Source: Sacculina carcini (lineage: Eukaryota > Arthropoda > Thecostraca > Sacculinidae). From it: a stretch of DNA of 64,000 nt. The position numbers and the translations under genes were made by a program. The stretch is taken from NCBI GenBank assembly GCA_916048095.2, contig OU696577.1, forward strand, positions 5,256,940 through 5,320,939, in the 5' to 3' direction. Below the pieces are notes generated by a model. That model did no database searches and was not told the origin of the DNA. It saw nothing but the letters and a program-made list of their open reading frames with translations. Shown here piece by piece: positions 54,465-64,000 of the stretch (position 1 is the first letter of the stretch; each line of letters begins with the position of its first letter).

Positions 54465-55166
54465 CATTCAGTTGCACATGGTGAATTTGTGAGGGCTTGT
54501 AGGAGGTCGATAACACCACAGGATATGAGCATATCGCTTGGCAAAGTAAAACAGCGTTTGAAACAAAATAACTACCCCCATCATGCTATAAAACAAATTG
54601 AAAAACGAGCCATCGAGTCAGAACGAAAACAAAAGAGAAATTTAGACAAGAATCTCTACTATTTGAAAATGCCATTTCTCGGGGAAGCGCACAAACGTCA
54701 ATGTAAGGCTCTTCTAAGACGCACAGGATTGCCTGATAAGGTTCGGGTATGGTTCGATGCTGGTCGACCTCTAAAAAGTATCTTTGGACCTCCAAAAGAA
54801 AAACTGGGTTGCCCAGAGAAATGTAACACATGCCATATGGCTAACAAAAAGCAACAGTGCTGGAAAAAGCACTTGATATACAAAATCGAATGTGGCATGT
54901 GTCATAAAATATACATTGGGGAAACGGCCCGACCTATCAAAACTAGAATCATAGAGCACACTAATCCTAAACTGAATAGTGCAGTCGTACAACATTTCAG
55001 AGAGGAGCATCAGACGAACCCCGCAAGGATCAAATGGTCAATAATACATGAAGGTCTGAGAGATCACATCCAGAGAAAATACGTTGAGGCCGCATATATA
55101 CGGGAAGTGGAACCCAGTAAATTGATGAACGGCTGCAGAGGAGTTGATCTCAACTGCAAGTTTTGA
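54465..55166 (+). pseudogene. Penelope-like element: RT end plus GIY-YIG endonuclease
   Basis: 233 codons are open to a TGA at 55,164-55,166, with no start because the 5' part is missing (the frame begins right after a TA repeat). The N-terminal part (HSVAHGEFVRACRRS, then RLKQNNYP) looks like the thumb region of a Penelope-type reverse transcriptase. Next comes a Cys-rich zinc-binding segment (CPEKCNTCHM and following Cys). Last is the GIY-YIG nuclease: IYKIEC, YIGETARPIKTR with the catalytic Arg, EH, and a downstream Glu in KYVEAAYIRE. The endonuclease is complete without stops, so the insertion is fairly young, but the polymerase core is gone. Retrotransposition is impossible from this copy. 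Confidence 0.9.
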
Positions 55167-55193
55167 GACAACAGAGTATATCCTTAAATTCTA

Positions 55194-55368
55194 TTATATA
55201 TATATATATATATGTATGTGTATGTATATATATATGTATATATACATATATATATGTGTATATATATGTATATATATGTATACGAGCATATATATATATA
55301 TGCATGTATATATATATATATGTATATATGTATATGTATATGTGTATATATATGTATATATTTATGTC
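55194..55368. repeat. TA/TG microsatellite
   Basis: TATATG-type run in the 3' region of the Penelope-like element. Confidence 0.9.
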
Positions 55369-55453
55369 AGATATCCAATTAATGTATGATCACGTGTTTT
55401 AACATATTTTTGTGAATTTGGTTTCTTACAATGGCTGACGATATGTTATCACT

Positions 55454-55482
55454 GCTTGATAAAGCCGTAAGGCGAAACGTTG
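55454..55482 (+). ncRNA. Degenerate hammerhead-ribozyme-like motif
   Basis: GCTTGATAAAGCC, loop GTAA, then GGCGAAACGT. The order UGAU-A-A, short stem (GCC/GGC) with GUAA loop, then GAAA copies the hammerhead core CUGAUGA-stem II-GAAA. C3 reads T and G8 reads A, and both matter for cleavage, so activity is unlikely. Penelope-like elements are known to carry hammerhead motifs in their terminal repeats, and this lies about 290 bp after the endonuclease stop. AATAAA follows at about 55,492. Confidence 0.5.
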
Positions 55483-55575
55483 TGGTAAAAAAATAAATAT
55501 TGTGTCTGAAGAAGTTCAACCTCATCTTATATCATTTATCCACCAGACACGTGAGTACTCCATACATTTTGGATC

Positions 55576-55578
<3 letters not shown>

Positions 55579-55610
<32 letters not shown>
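55579..55610. repeat. TA microsatellite
   Basis: Uninterrupted AT dinucleotide run. Confidence 0.95.
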
Positions 55611-55940
55611 TTCTCAATATCTTGGGCTATGTCGATATGTATGTATATGTGTATGCGTGAGTGTATCGTGTGCATATATGTGGTCGTATTAGTGTGTGTG
55701 TTATAAGCGCTACTGCATTCGCTGTATCAAACGCATATGACTAATTGTACATGTATTGATGTGGTTGTGTATTTGATTTGACATTATGTACTCCTAAATG
55801 AAATTATTCTCCATAAAAAATAGTAGAAATTCATTGAAAGAATATGTGCATCAAAAAACTGCGGCTCGATGCACTTGTGCTACTAGTATATTGATATCGT
55901 TTTTGTTCTCTTATGATGCATGTTATTGTGGCAAAAATAT

Positions 55941-55963
55941 ATTTACTTACTTACTTACACATA

Positions 55964-56007
<44 letters not shown>

Positions 56008-56035
56008 TTTACTTACTTACTTACTTACTTACACA
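55941..56035. repeat. TTAC tetranucleotide microsatellite
   Basis: About 20 TTAC units in two blocks separated by ACATAT. It gives an artefactual leucine/threonine/tyrosine frame. Confidence 0.95.
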
Positions 56036-56837
56036 TATATATACACACACACGTCATATGGCAACAAACTATTGCTTCCGCCGAGAACAGAGGGTCATCA
56101 TTGCAGTGGTCGCATGTTTTCCAGAGGAGAAACATTTAGAACTGGAAACAATTGCTTCAAAGAAGCAACACATTCCAGGCAGGGCTGCCAGGTTTGCCAT
56201 TTAAGGTCAATTTGGCCTTTTTCTAACGACGTTGGCCTCGTGGAAATTCTGTTTAAAGGGCAAAAATAATTAGGCCTTTTTTACCATATTTATTAAAAGC
56301 GATCATTGCTATTTTTCTATCGTAAAATATTGTTGATATTTGAATAAATGAAAAGGAAAGTCGTGAAGGCGCATCCAACTCAACGACACCTCCCAGGGAC
56401 CTGGCTAAACAAGGTAGTCAGGCCCTGGATGAAATTCTGCCAGTACACTTCTAGGAAACTCATTAATCATTGTTGTGCACAGTATCACTTTGCAACATAT
56501 ATCATCCATTTATTTATTTTCTGCCTGCATTCGTTTTTTCATGTTCATAAGTGTTCATTGTTTTCAATTGCTGTGTAATGGAGCGGTCGTAAGGATTCAA
56601 CCATAGGACATTTGTTCAACAAAGGAACGGGTCCAACACCCAATTTTATAAGAGGCAATCATACGCTGATCACTTCAACAGTGTGGAATAACTAAATAGT
56701 ATGTATTTGTATTATTGTTCAATAACACAGATCTCAACATATTTATGCAAAAAGTAATTTTGCTTGTAATTCAATGTAGCTGAAATAAAATGTATTATTA
56801 TCCACTATAAATTATCCACTTCCTTTATCCTGTCCAT

Positions 56838-57490
<653 letters not shown>

Positions 57491-58402
57491 AGCTTGCTAG
57501 ATTGTCCCTAGTTTGTGAGATATTTGAAGAGAATATTAAGAAATGAAAGATGATAAATATTAAAATAAGAAAAATGAACGAAATGTGCGTTTTGAGTGTA
57601 TTTTCACACTACTACAAAAAATTCAATTGCAAAAATAGTAGAGGGAATTAAAAAAAGGATTAATAGTTGACCTAAGCGTACTGGAATCTATCTATAGATT
57701 TATAATCTATAGATATCTATAATCCGCTAGAAATATTTGAAATTTGAGATACATGTTTCCTCTGTACAGTAAACATATTCTCATGAAATCATTTTTCCGC
57801 CTGCAACTTACCTACTGGAAACAAAGATTTTTGTCAGCGTACCTTTCATATGTCTCACAAAGGAATTGACACCTCTGTTTGGCGTTTTGTAAACGCTAAT
57901 CTTGCTGTATTTTGAGGTTAGTCTTTTTTGGCTTTTTTTCGTTGGCGGTTTGGCCTTATACGGCTTGAGCCACCTGGCAGCCCTGATTCCAGGTTGGCTG
58001 TTCAATTGGTCATGCACAGTGGCGTTCAAACGTTATCAATCATTTTGGCAATTTTTTTAGTTCATTCATAGGCAAGTGTATGTATCTATGTGCATTGTCT
58101 TATGTTTATTGAAACAAATACTTCACCAATATTCGGCCGAATTCTCGCGAGATATAATTATATTTTCACTATCCCAGCGAAATTCTTGGAGGAAATATAC
58201 AGCTTCCTTTTCCACAGTATTCAAGCTGATATTGGCAATATCGTTTCATTCAACTCATTCATGGCATGTTAATTATTTCAGATGGCAATACATGAAGAGG
58301 TATAAAAGTTGTTTGGCAGGAATTGAAATTAGAGCAGAGTGCGGAGAAAAAATACTACTGGAGAAAAAATACTACTGGAGACTAGAATTGTGGGTTCATT
58401 TC

Positions 58403-58755
58403 CATGGGCGTAAATTTGTGTCGAGGCTCGGGGGGGATGACAGCCATCATGTATTAGTGTTCAAACTTGACTCAGTTGGCCAATTGCATGAGACCCTCAA
58501 CTATTTTCAGCCTATTCAATTACAACACACATAACCCAATGAAAGGTGTAATGCGTGATATAATTCTTTACATATTTATAACTTCTTACATTTTTGGTCT
58601 ATTGTCATTTACCTTCCATGCCGATTTTGATGATAATATACCCAATGAACTGAACTCAGCAGAATTCTCGGGGGGTATAATTGCATATGCAAACCCCCCA
58701 GCCAATTTGTCGGGGGTATATATACCCCCCATACCCCCCAGGATTTACGCCCATG
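58403..58755. mobile_element. 353-bp MITE with 8-bp target duplication
   Basis: Inverted termini CATGGGCGTAAAT at both ends. Flanking 8-mers TTCATTTC and TACATTTC agree at 7 of 8 positions, fitting a hAT-type insertion. Sub-terminal runs of G and C (GGGGGG, CCCCCC) can also pair. Non-coding. Confidence 0.82.
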
Positions 58756-59249
58756 TACATTTCTGTCCAGCAACGTGCTCGTAACACTCGTAACTTGATT
58801 TATTCGTGCTCGTAACTCAAATTATCATCCAAATTAATTTAAATCAGTATTATTTTATAATTTGCCATTTTATACCCATCCAAATGCCAATGTTTGTTGG
58901 GAGAATAATTGCGGTCATTATGGAGCAGAACTTCACATAAATCTAAATCATAAATAAATAAATGAAAATCTAAACGCTTAATAGGAAGTTTACAAAGCTG
59001 ATTTCAATCCTGACTAAAAACATTGATTATAACCTCGATCAATTTTCTTGAAATATTTGTAGCTTCGAAACACTCAAGTGCAGTCGCGTAGCTAGGTATT
59101 CTGCCGCCAGGGTAGGATAATTTTTGTACCGCCTCCACCATGTATGCTTGCTGGTCACTTAGCCGCAAGAGACTGTGCACTTCAACACGACTATAAGGGA
59201 ATTAGCAAGCTTATTTGTCTATTAGCTTGAAAGACAACCCCTTTATAAC
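58756..59249. other. AT-rich DNA with a possible MITE end
   Basis: No gene seen. GCAGTCGCGTAGCTAGG at about 59,080 resembles a MITE terminus, but no partner end was found. Confidence 0.4.
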
Positions 59250-60328
59250 GCCGTGGTCACACGAGGCCAATTATTAGCCAAGTCAACGATGGCTTTGCCA
59301 ACAATTGGCCAGAGCTTTGTTTGGACTCCGTGGTGTAGTGGGATCACACCCGCCTCACAAGCGGGAGGTCCGTGGTTTGAATCCCGACGCAGGAGAAATT
59401 CACTGGGCGAATTCTATAATCCAGCAGCCCCTCTTAACCCAGCAGTAAATGGGTTCCAGATATCAGTCATGTGTTGAACCATGTATTCTGGGGAGGTGGC
59501 CCTCTCTAATACGTCTTCCGTCCTCATTCATATGCAATATTTGGCCGTTATGGCCGTATTGGCCGTGACGCCATAATGTGGAGATGGTCAGTTCTGCGGT
59601 GGCAGTGAGCTGCATGGGGCACACCTGTGTGTTCATAAGCTTCAGCTTCTTCCCGTGTAGCAGCTGTCACTAGGCCTTAATCTTAGGCTTTAACGGAAAA
59701 CCAACGTTGAACATGCTTAACTTTTCAAGCCAATTGACTTTTCTTTTGCCGCTTGCTTCTAGAGGACTACCTTGTCATCCAATAAACGTGCACTGTTACG
59801 CTGAAAATGATTTAATTACATTCTCGTTCAAGGCAACTATTTATAATTTGTTCCTCCGATTTTTGACCACATGTCGCTGAAGCAAAGCATGCAGTGGATT
59901 CAACTCACTTTGAGGGCCTGTGATGTGTTTTGTCGTTTTATTGCGGCAATTTTATACGATGATGTGAAATATGTAATATAATATTTGTATACTATATTTT
60001 GATGTTTAATGCATTGCTAGATTCAATTTGGATAAATTGATATATAGGTTGAAAGATATAAAAGCTGCAGAATAGGTTTAACATTCATCTGTATGTTTAA
60101 TCGTCCACCTGGATTAAATCAAAATTAAAATGGTAAATTCGAAATAAACGACTCCTACGTAATCTGCACAACAGCTATCGGCTTGGCCAAATATTGGCCT
60201 CGTGTGACCCATCACTAGCCAACTGTTGGCCAAGCCGACGATTGTCCGCTGCAAGCCAGCCGTTGGCTTGGCCAACAATTAACCTCGTGTGATTACGGTT
60301 CACTAGTGTGACCTCGTGTGACCACGGC
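59250..60328. mobile_element. TIR element copy 2, split by a SINE
   Basis: Perfect 17-bp inverted termini GCCGTGGTCACACGAGG (59,250-59,266, and inverted at 60,312-60,328). The interior is homologous to 36,122-37,227 from AACATG through CTGGATTAAATC and the TTGGC/GCCAA-rich right end. A second internal TIR-like stretch (CCTCGTGTGATTACGG) lies 20 bp inside the right end. No clear target duplication: TTTATAAC on the left, TTAAACGA on the right. No transposase. The superfamily is not assigned. Confidence 0.85.
59320..59695 (+). mobile_element. tRNA-Val-derived SINE
   Basis: A Pol III promoter-like head has box A TGGTGTAGTGG (59,331-59,341), an anticodon arm CCCGC/GCGGG with loop CTCACAA (anticodon CAC, valine) and box B GTGGTTTGAATCCCG (59,372-59,386). 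The acceptor stem does not pair and the T stem is broken, so it is not a working tRNA gene. About 300 bp of non-tRNA body follows, including AACCCAGCAGTAAATGGG. The interruption relative to TIR copy 1 confirms it is an insertion. Confidence 0.8.
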
Positions 60329-60879
60329 TTAAACGACCTCTCAAAAGTATTCTTGCTAAATATGGAAAGTGGAGTATTTCTTCACTGGATACGCCGACTT
60401 TGTGACAATCATGTCATAATGCAATCACAACGGACGCACCAGCAGACGCACGCGCCAATAATAGAAACAAACTGCGCGCTCGTGCTAATTCGACACAGAG
60501 CAGTGCGTCTATCTGTTTGTGTGCGCGTTTGCAAGCCTAGTGCAGGGCGCCATCAATTGTCACCACACATAATATCTGCTCGTGTGCATGCTCGTTTTAT
60601 TGGCGCAGTCGATGCAAGCCAGCACTGATGGCCATTAAGCAGGCACCAAGCAGCGGCCGACATCAACGCACGAGCTCGCCAGCTCTCCTCCACTGTAGTT
60701 ACCGCCACCGCCGCCGCCACCGCTGCCGCATCTGCATAATGCTGCAATAAAAGTGACGTCGCGTCACATTTGAGAGTGCGTGGCGTGAAGACACTTTTAA
60801 CTGGCCGCAGGCCAACTCTGGCGCAGCGCAGCCAAAATGCAAACATCGTAGATTTTATCAGCGCCTCGTCCAGTGCTAG

Positions 60880-60972
<93 letters not shown>

Positions 60973-61603
60973 TGTGTGTGTGTGTGTGTCACATTGGCCA
61001 GTGATGGAGTGGAGGCCGAGCAAAGCGCCCGTGGGCAAGTGCAGCGTGTCAACAGGCCGCAGTCGGCAACTCTACCATTCAACATTATTTTGCGAGCATA
61101 GGTCGGCAGTGTGCTGCCAGATATGACACGTTATGCGATAAAAACACGAGCCATGTGGTCATAATACACGCCGCAGTAGCATACAAGACGACTGCGGAAG
61201 TACACCAACGAATCATCTCGTTGAAATATAGGCGCACACAATTACTGTAAACTCGATATGCATGTTTTTAGTTTACAAATATTCAAACCTCATGTCCTCC
61301 TCAAAACGACTATCTCATCAAAAAAACATCTATCTTTATCATCACCATCTACCCTATCACTAGTAAGTCACCAGATGGCTAGCTGAATAGGAGATATTTG
61401 TATGGACGTAGAGTGAAATGTAGTCATCTTTTTTAGATTACTAAATCCCACATGAACATGCGTATAATTACCGTATGTATTTGAATGTGTCGTTTAAATG
61501 AACAATGCTAAACCGTACTCTTCTGTGATATAATACAGAAAAACGTCCACATAATAAAAACATGGTCACATTTGACAATGTGAGGCTTCAGTCCAGTACG
61601 AGA
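60329..61603. other. Region downstream of the right-edge gene
   Basis: It contains a GC-rich patch with CCGCCG repeats at about 60,650-60,860 and a long TG run (60,881-60,990). For the minus-strand gene at 61,604 this is the 3' side. The first AATAAA on the minus strand is at about 60,601-60,596, so a 3' UTR of about 1 kb would have to include the TG/CA run. No other gene is seen. Confidence 0.45.
60881..60990. repeat. TG microsatellite (about 55 units)
   Basis: Near-perfect TG run with one AG interruption. Confidence 0.97.
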
Positions 61604-64000
61604 TCATCGGCGACCTCCAGAGCGTCTTGAAGCTTGACGTAGCGAGCTTTCAGATGATTCAATGAACTGAGGCTGCTCCGTCCGACACATTCCACACCAG
61701 CCTGATTCATTATCAGAGAGCGCGCTGTGCTGCTCGCCAGTGCTGCTCGAGCTCTGACCACTGATGGTGGCAGATGAGCTGGTGTCGGTGACTCTGGTTG
61801 ACTCTGTTTTCCGGCTCTGAGAACCGTGTGCCTTACTGGAAACACGCGATGTTCTGTTGTGCAAGTGTCTCAAATATCTTGCACCAGAACTATCATCTTT
61901 TTTGCCATCAAAAGACCCCAAGGTATTAAGGTTCATGCTGGGATCATCATCGAAGCGTTCAGGGCTGCCTTCGGACTGTGCACGTGCCGAATCTGAAAGC
62001 GACCCAGATTGGCTCGAGATCTGTGTGTGACGGTTGAAGCAGCAGACGGGTGTTGGTGCCTTATTATGACGAGATGATTCGCTGCCTTCGCTGGATAACA
62101 TTTGACTGCTTCGGCTGCTGGAATGCCCTCTGCTATTACTCGGCGACGAATTAAGGGAGATATGAGAATGCTTGACCTCAGAGGTGTCGTCAACAGCAGA
62201 TTTTGAGCTGTTTTGATAGCCCATAGAGCCAGGTGAAGTGGAACGTTTTCTTGAAAACAACATTCTGAAGCAGCCACATCCATCTCCCTTTGTGTTCTTC
62301 TCACCGTGAATGTCATCCTTATCGTCCATATTCACGATAGAGTCACTATTGATGTCGTTACTATAGCCCCTATAGCTAACGTCTGACCAGTTTTCATTGA
62401 GAGTTTCCACTAGTGGTCTGCTGTGTTGCTGCTTGGATAAAGAACGTTTATTCTCGTTTTCATTAGGTAATATGTTTTCTTTTCTGTCTAGTATGATGCT
62501 GTCCAAATTTAGAGGCGCATTCGAGTCCAACGTTGTTTGCTTAGGAATACCATCCAATTCAGTATCATTTCCGTTGACATCGTTTATATCACCGAAGGAT
62601 TCCAGGGAGATGAATCCTTTTTCGGAAAAGTCATCATTAGATTCATGGTTGCGCTGGTGATTCAAGCGGTCAGGTGACAACGGACTCTCTGAGATCTGTG
62701 TGCCGCGGGATATACAACAAATGAATGTTTGACGATGTAGTGCAGAACCTTGGGACCAAGTGCGATGCAAAGAATCACTATCGTTATCGCTTTCCGAATA
62801 TTGCATATGATTCGCTTGTGGACTCATGGATGACAAGCTGGAAGGTATACGTGTGGAAACTAATTCCAAGTCTGAATCGTCGGCATTTGCCCTGGAATCG
62901 CATTGACGTGCAAAAGAATCAGAAGAGGGAGAACGTGTTTGAACTAACGTTGTAAAACAGTTGCCCCCATCTCTATCCTCGTATCCTTCTGCAAGCATGC
63001 AGCTGACGTCGTCAGAAGTAAGACGAGTATATTCTCCTCCAGTTGCTAAGGTCTCCAAAGGGACATGTGTTTGAGAAGGGCTCTTCACTGTTATTGAGTG
63101 TACACCTTGTGTCTTTTCCATACACACAGAAGACAAAGAATCTGGACTCAAAGCCCTCCTTTGTTGGGTTTCATCCGTTGTTACCAACGACCGCAATGAT
63201 AACTGACTTTTTTCATACAGGACTATATCCTCATCCTTCCACTGTAGAGGCGAACGATCCCTGGGAGATATGCGGTCAAACTGATCACGATCTGCATCAC
63301 GGCCCCGGATCAGCTCTTTAAATCCAGTGACAAACTCGTGCGTTATCTCAGGACCAGGCAGATGATGTTCATGTTTTTCACTAGCAAATAGGTTATTGTA
63401 CGACATTCTAGTGTCAGAGGATGTTGTTGGGATCTTGACATGGGGTTTATCACTGCATACTTCTGTTGTAATGTGGCTTTGGCTGGTTTGTGGCAGCTGA
63501 GCAGCCCTCATCGCTGAGGAGATATTTTCTGTCCGTTTCATGATCAATGCCTGCTCTCCGATTGATGAGTCTTCCTGAGAATTACTTCTAACAATATCAA
63601 TGAGTCCACGTTGCAGTGCAGCATCTGGAAGGCCCACAAACCGTTTACGTTGCTCCAATAATACGCTTGATTCTTTAATGACAGTTATTTCTTTTTCCGG
63701 TGAATCTACTGATTTCAATTGCTTCATGTTTTTTGCTTGGGTTTGACTTTCATTACCAGTAATCTTGTTTACTTGTGACCCATTCAACACATTATTTATT
63801 AGTGATCGGCGCCGTAACGGTGGTTGAAGGAACATGGAGCCTGCCTCTCCGTCGGTCAGACGTTCACTGCTTGATGATTTGTTCGGTGACAATGAAAAGA
63901 GATTCGGTTCAAGGACGACGCTCGGATCAGGTTGCTCGCTGACTGTGCTTGTAACGTGGGCGTCATTGTCTGCACATCGATCAACCTTCCGTACAACGAC
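61604..64000 (-). CDS. Serine-rich, probably disordered protein (3' exon, partial)
   Basis: A single frame is open from the right edge to a TGA at 61,604-61,606, at least 798 codons, so the 5' end lies outside the window. Codons upstream of 63,892 remain open (VVVRKVDRCADND at the edge), so any start drawn inside the window is not the true one. The protein is rich in Ser, Asp, Asn and Gln with little hydrophobic sequence. No signal peptide or membrane segment is visible. Four short Cys clusters stand out: CCISRGTQISES (about 62,690-62,722), CGCFRMLFSRKR (62,250-62,280), CCFNRHTQISSQ (62,015-62,046) and WCGMCRTEQPQF (61,677-61,702). The first two CC-x-x-R-x-TQIS copies are clearly alike. Many SP and RS sites suggest phosphorylation. 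I do not recognise the family. A frame this long without stops in AT-rich surroundings, with balanced composition, argues for a real exon. Confidence 0.85.
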   Translation of the reverse strand, partial: VVVRKVDRCADNDAHVTSTVSEQPDPSVVLEPNLFSLSPNKSSSSERLTDGEAGSMFLQPPLRRRSLINNVLNGSQVNKITGNESQTQAKNMKQLKSVDSPEKEITVIKESSVLLEQRKRFVGLPDAALQRGLIDIVRSNSQEDSSIGEQALIMKRTENISSAMRAAQLPQTSQSHITTEVCSDKPHVKIPTTSSDTRMSYNNLFASEKHEHHLPGPEITHEFVTGFKELIRGRDADRDQFDRISPRDRSPLQWKDEDIVLYEKSQLSLRSLVTTDETQQRRALSPDSLSSVCMEKTQGVHSITVKSPSQTHVPLETLATGGEYTRLTSDDVSCMLAEGYEDRDGGNCFTTLVQTRSPSSDSFARQCDSRANADDSDLELVSTRIPSSLSSMSPQANHMQYSESDNDSDSLHRTWSQGSALHRQTFICCISRGTQISESPLSPDRLNHQRNHESNDDFSEKGFISLESFGDINDVNGNDTELDGIPKQTTLDSNAPLNLDSIILDRKENILPNENENKRSLSKQQHSRPLVETLNENWSDVSYRGYSNDINSDSIVNMDDKDDIHGEKNTKGDGCGCFRMLFSRKRSTSPGSMGYQNSSKSAVDDTSEVKHSHISLNSSPSNSRGHSSSRSSQMLSSEGSESSRHNKAPTPVCCFNRHTQISSQSGSLSDSARAQSEGSPERFDDDPSMNLNTLGSFDGKKDDSSGARYLRHLHNRTSRVSSKAHGSQSRKTESTRVTDTSSSATISGQSSSSTGEQHSALSDNESGWCGMCRTEQPQFIESSESSLRQASRRSGGRR

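Noticed and set aside
59323-59392. tRNA-Val gene
   Set aside because: Boxes A and B and the anticodon arm are present, but the acceptor stem does not pair and a SINE body follows.
60553-61038. Minus frame with Ala/Val-rich and His/Thr-rich parts
   Set aside because: Low complexity from CCGCCG and TG repeats. No conserved domain.
61588-61845. Alternative minus frame overlapping the end of the right-edge gene
   Set aside because: The long frame ending at 61,604 covers the same DNA and continues for about 800 codons.

Overview
This is eukaryotic, animal-type genomic DNA, most plausibly from an invertebrate. It has no bacterial-style gene packing. About 46% of it is one satellite array, and most of the rest is decayed transposons (LINE, Penelope-like, Helitron-like, pogo/Tigger, hAT and MITE families, and a tRNA-Val-derived SINE) mixed with long TG/CA, TA and TTAC microsatellites. 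Species cannot be read from the sequence.

Layout. Positions 1 to about 29,485 are an uninterrupted satellite with a 21-bp unit, roughly 1,400 copies, running off the left edge. Rare variant units show nested higher-order duplications with offsets of 4,931, 4,605, 2,142, 1,953 and 504 bp. The long open frames across it are a by-product of a unit length divisible by three. From 29.5 to 32 kb there are microsatellites, a 14-bp minisatellite and apparently unique DNA. From 32 to 49.7 kb there are MITEs, LINE reverse-transcriptase fragments, a pogo/Tigger element with both ends preserved (37,300-38,602), a zinc-finger-bearing TIR element flanked by 12-bp near-identical repeats (41,858-42,980), and several minisatellites. 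From 49.8 to 54.4 kb there is a cluster of Helitron-like elements sharing a GC-rich terminal motif, including two nearly identical 448-bp head-to-tail copies. Next comes a 5'-truncated Penelope-like element with a GIY-YIG endonuclease and a hammerhead-like 3' motif (54,465-55,500), a hAT element with perfect 8-bp target duplications and a nested LINE tail (56,180-57,985), a MITE (58,403-58,755), and a TIR element split by a SINE (59,250-60,328).

The only convincing host gene is at the right edge on the minus strand (61,604 to beyond 64,000). It is one long open exon encoding at least about 798 residues of a serine-rich, probably disordered protein whose 5' part lies outside the window. I do not recognise the family. 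No cooperating gene set is present.

The most unusual signal is in the satellite. Each unit is two complementary 7-base arms separated by 6 and 1 bases. The two common variant positions are both A-to-G changes inside one arm, and both keep pairing in plus-strand RNA as G-U wobbles. The unit also equals two turns of B-form DNA.
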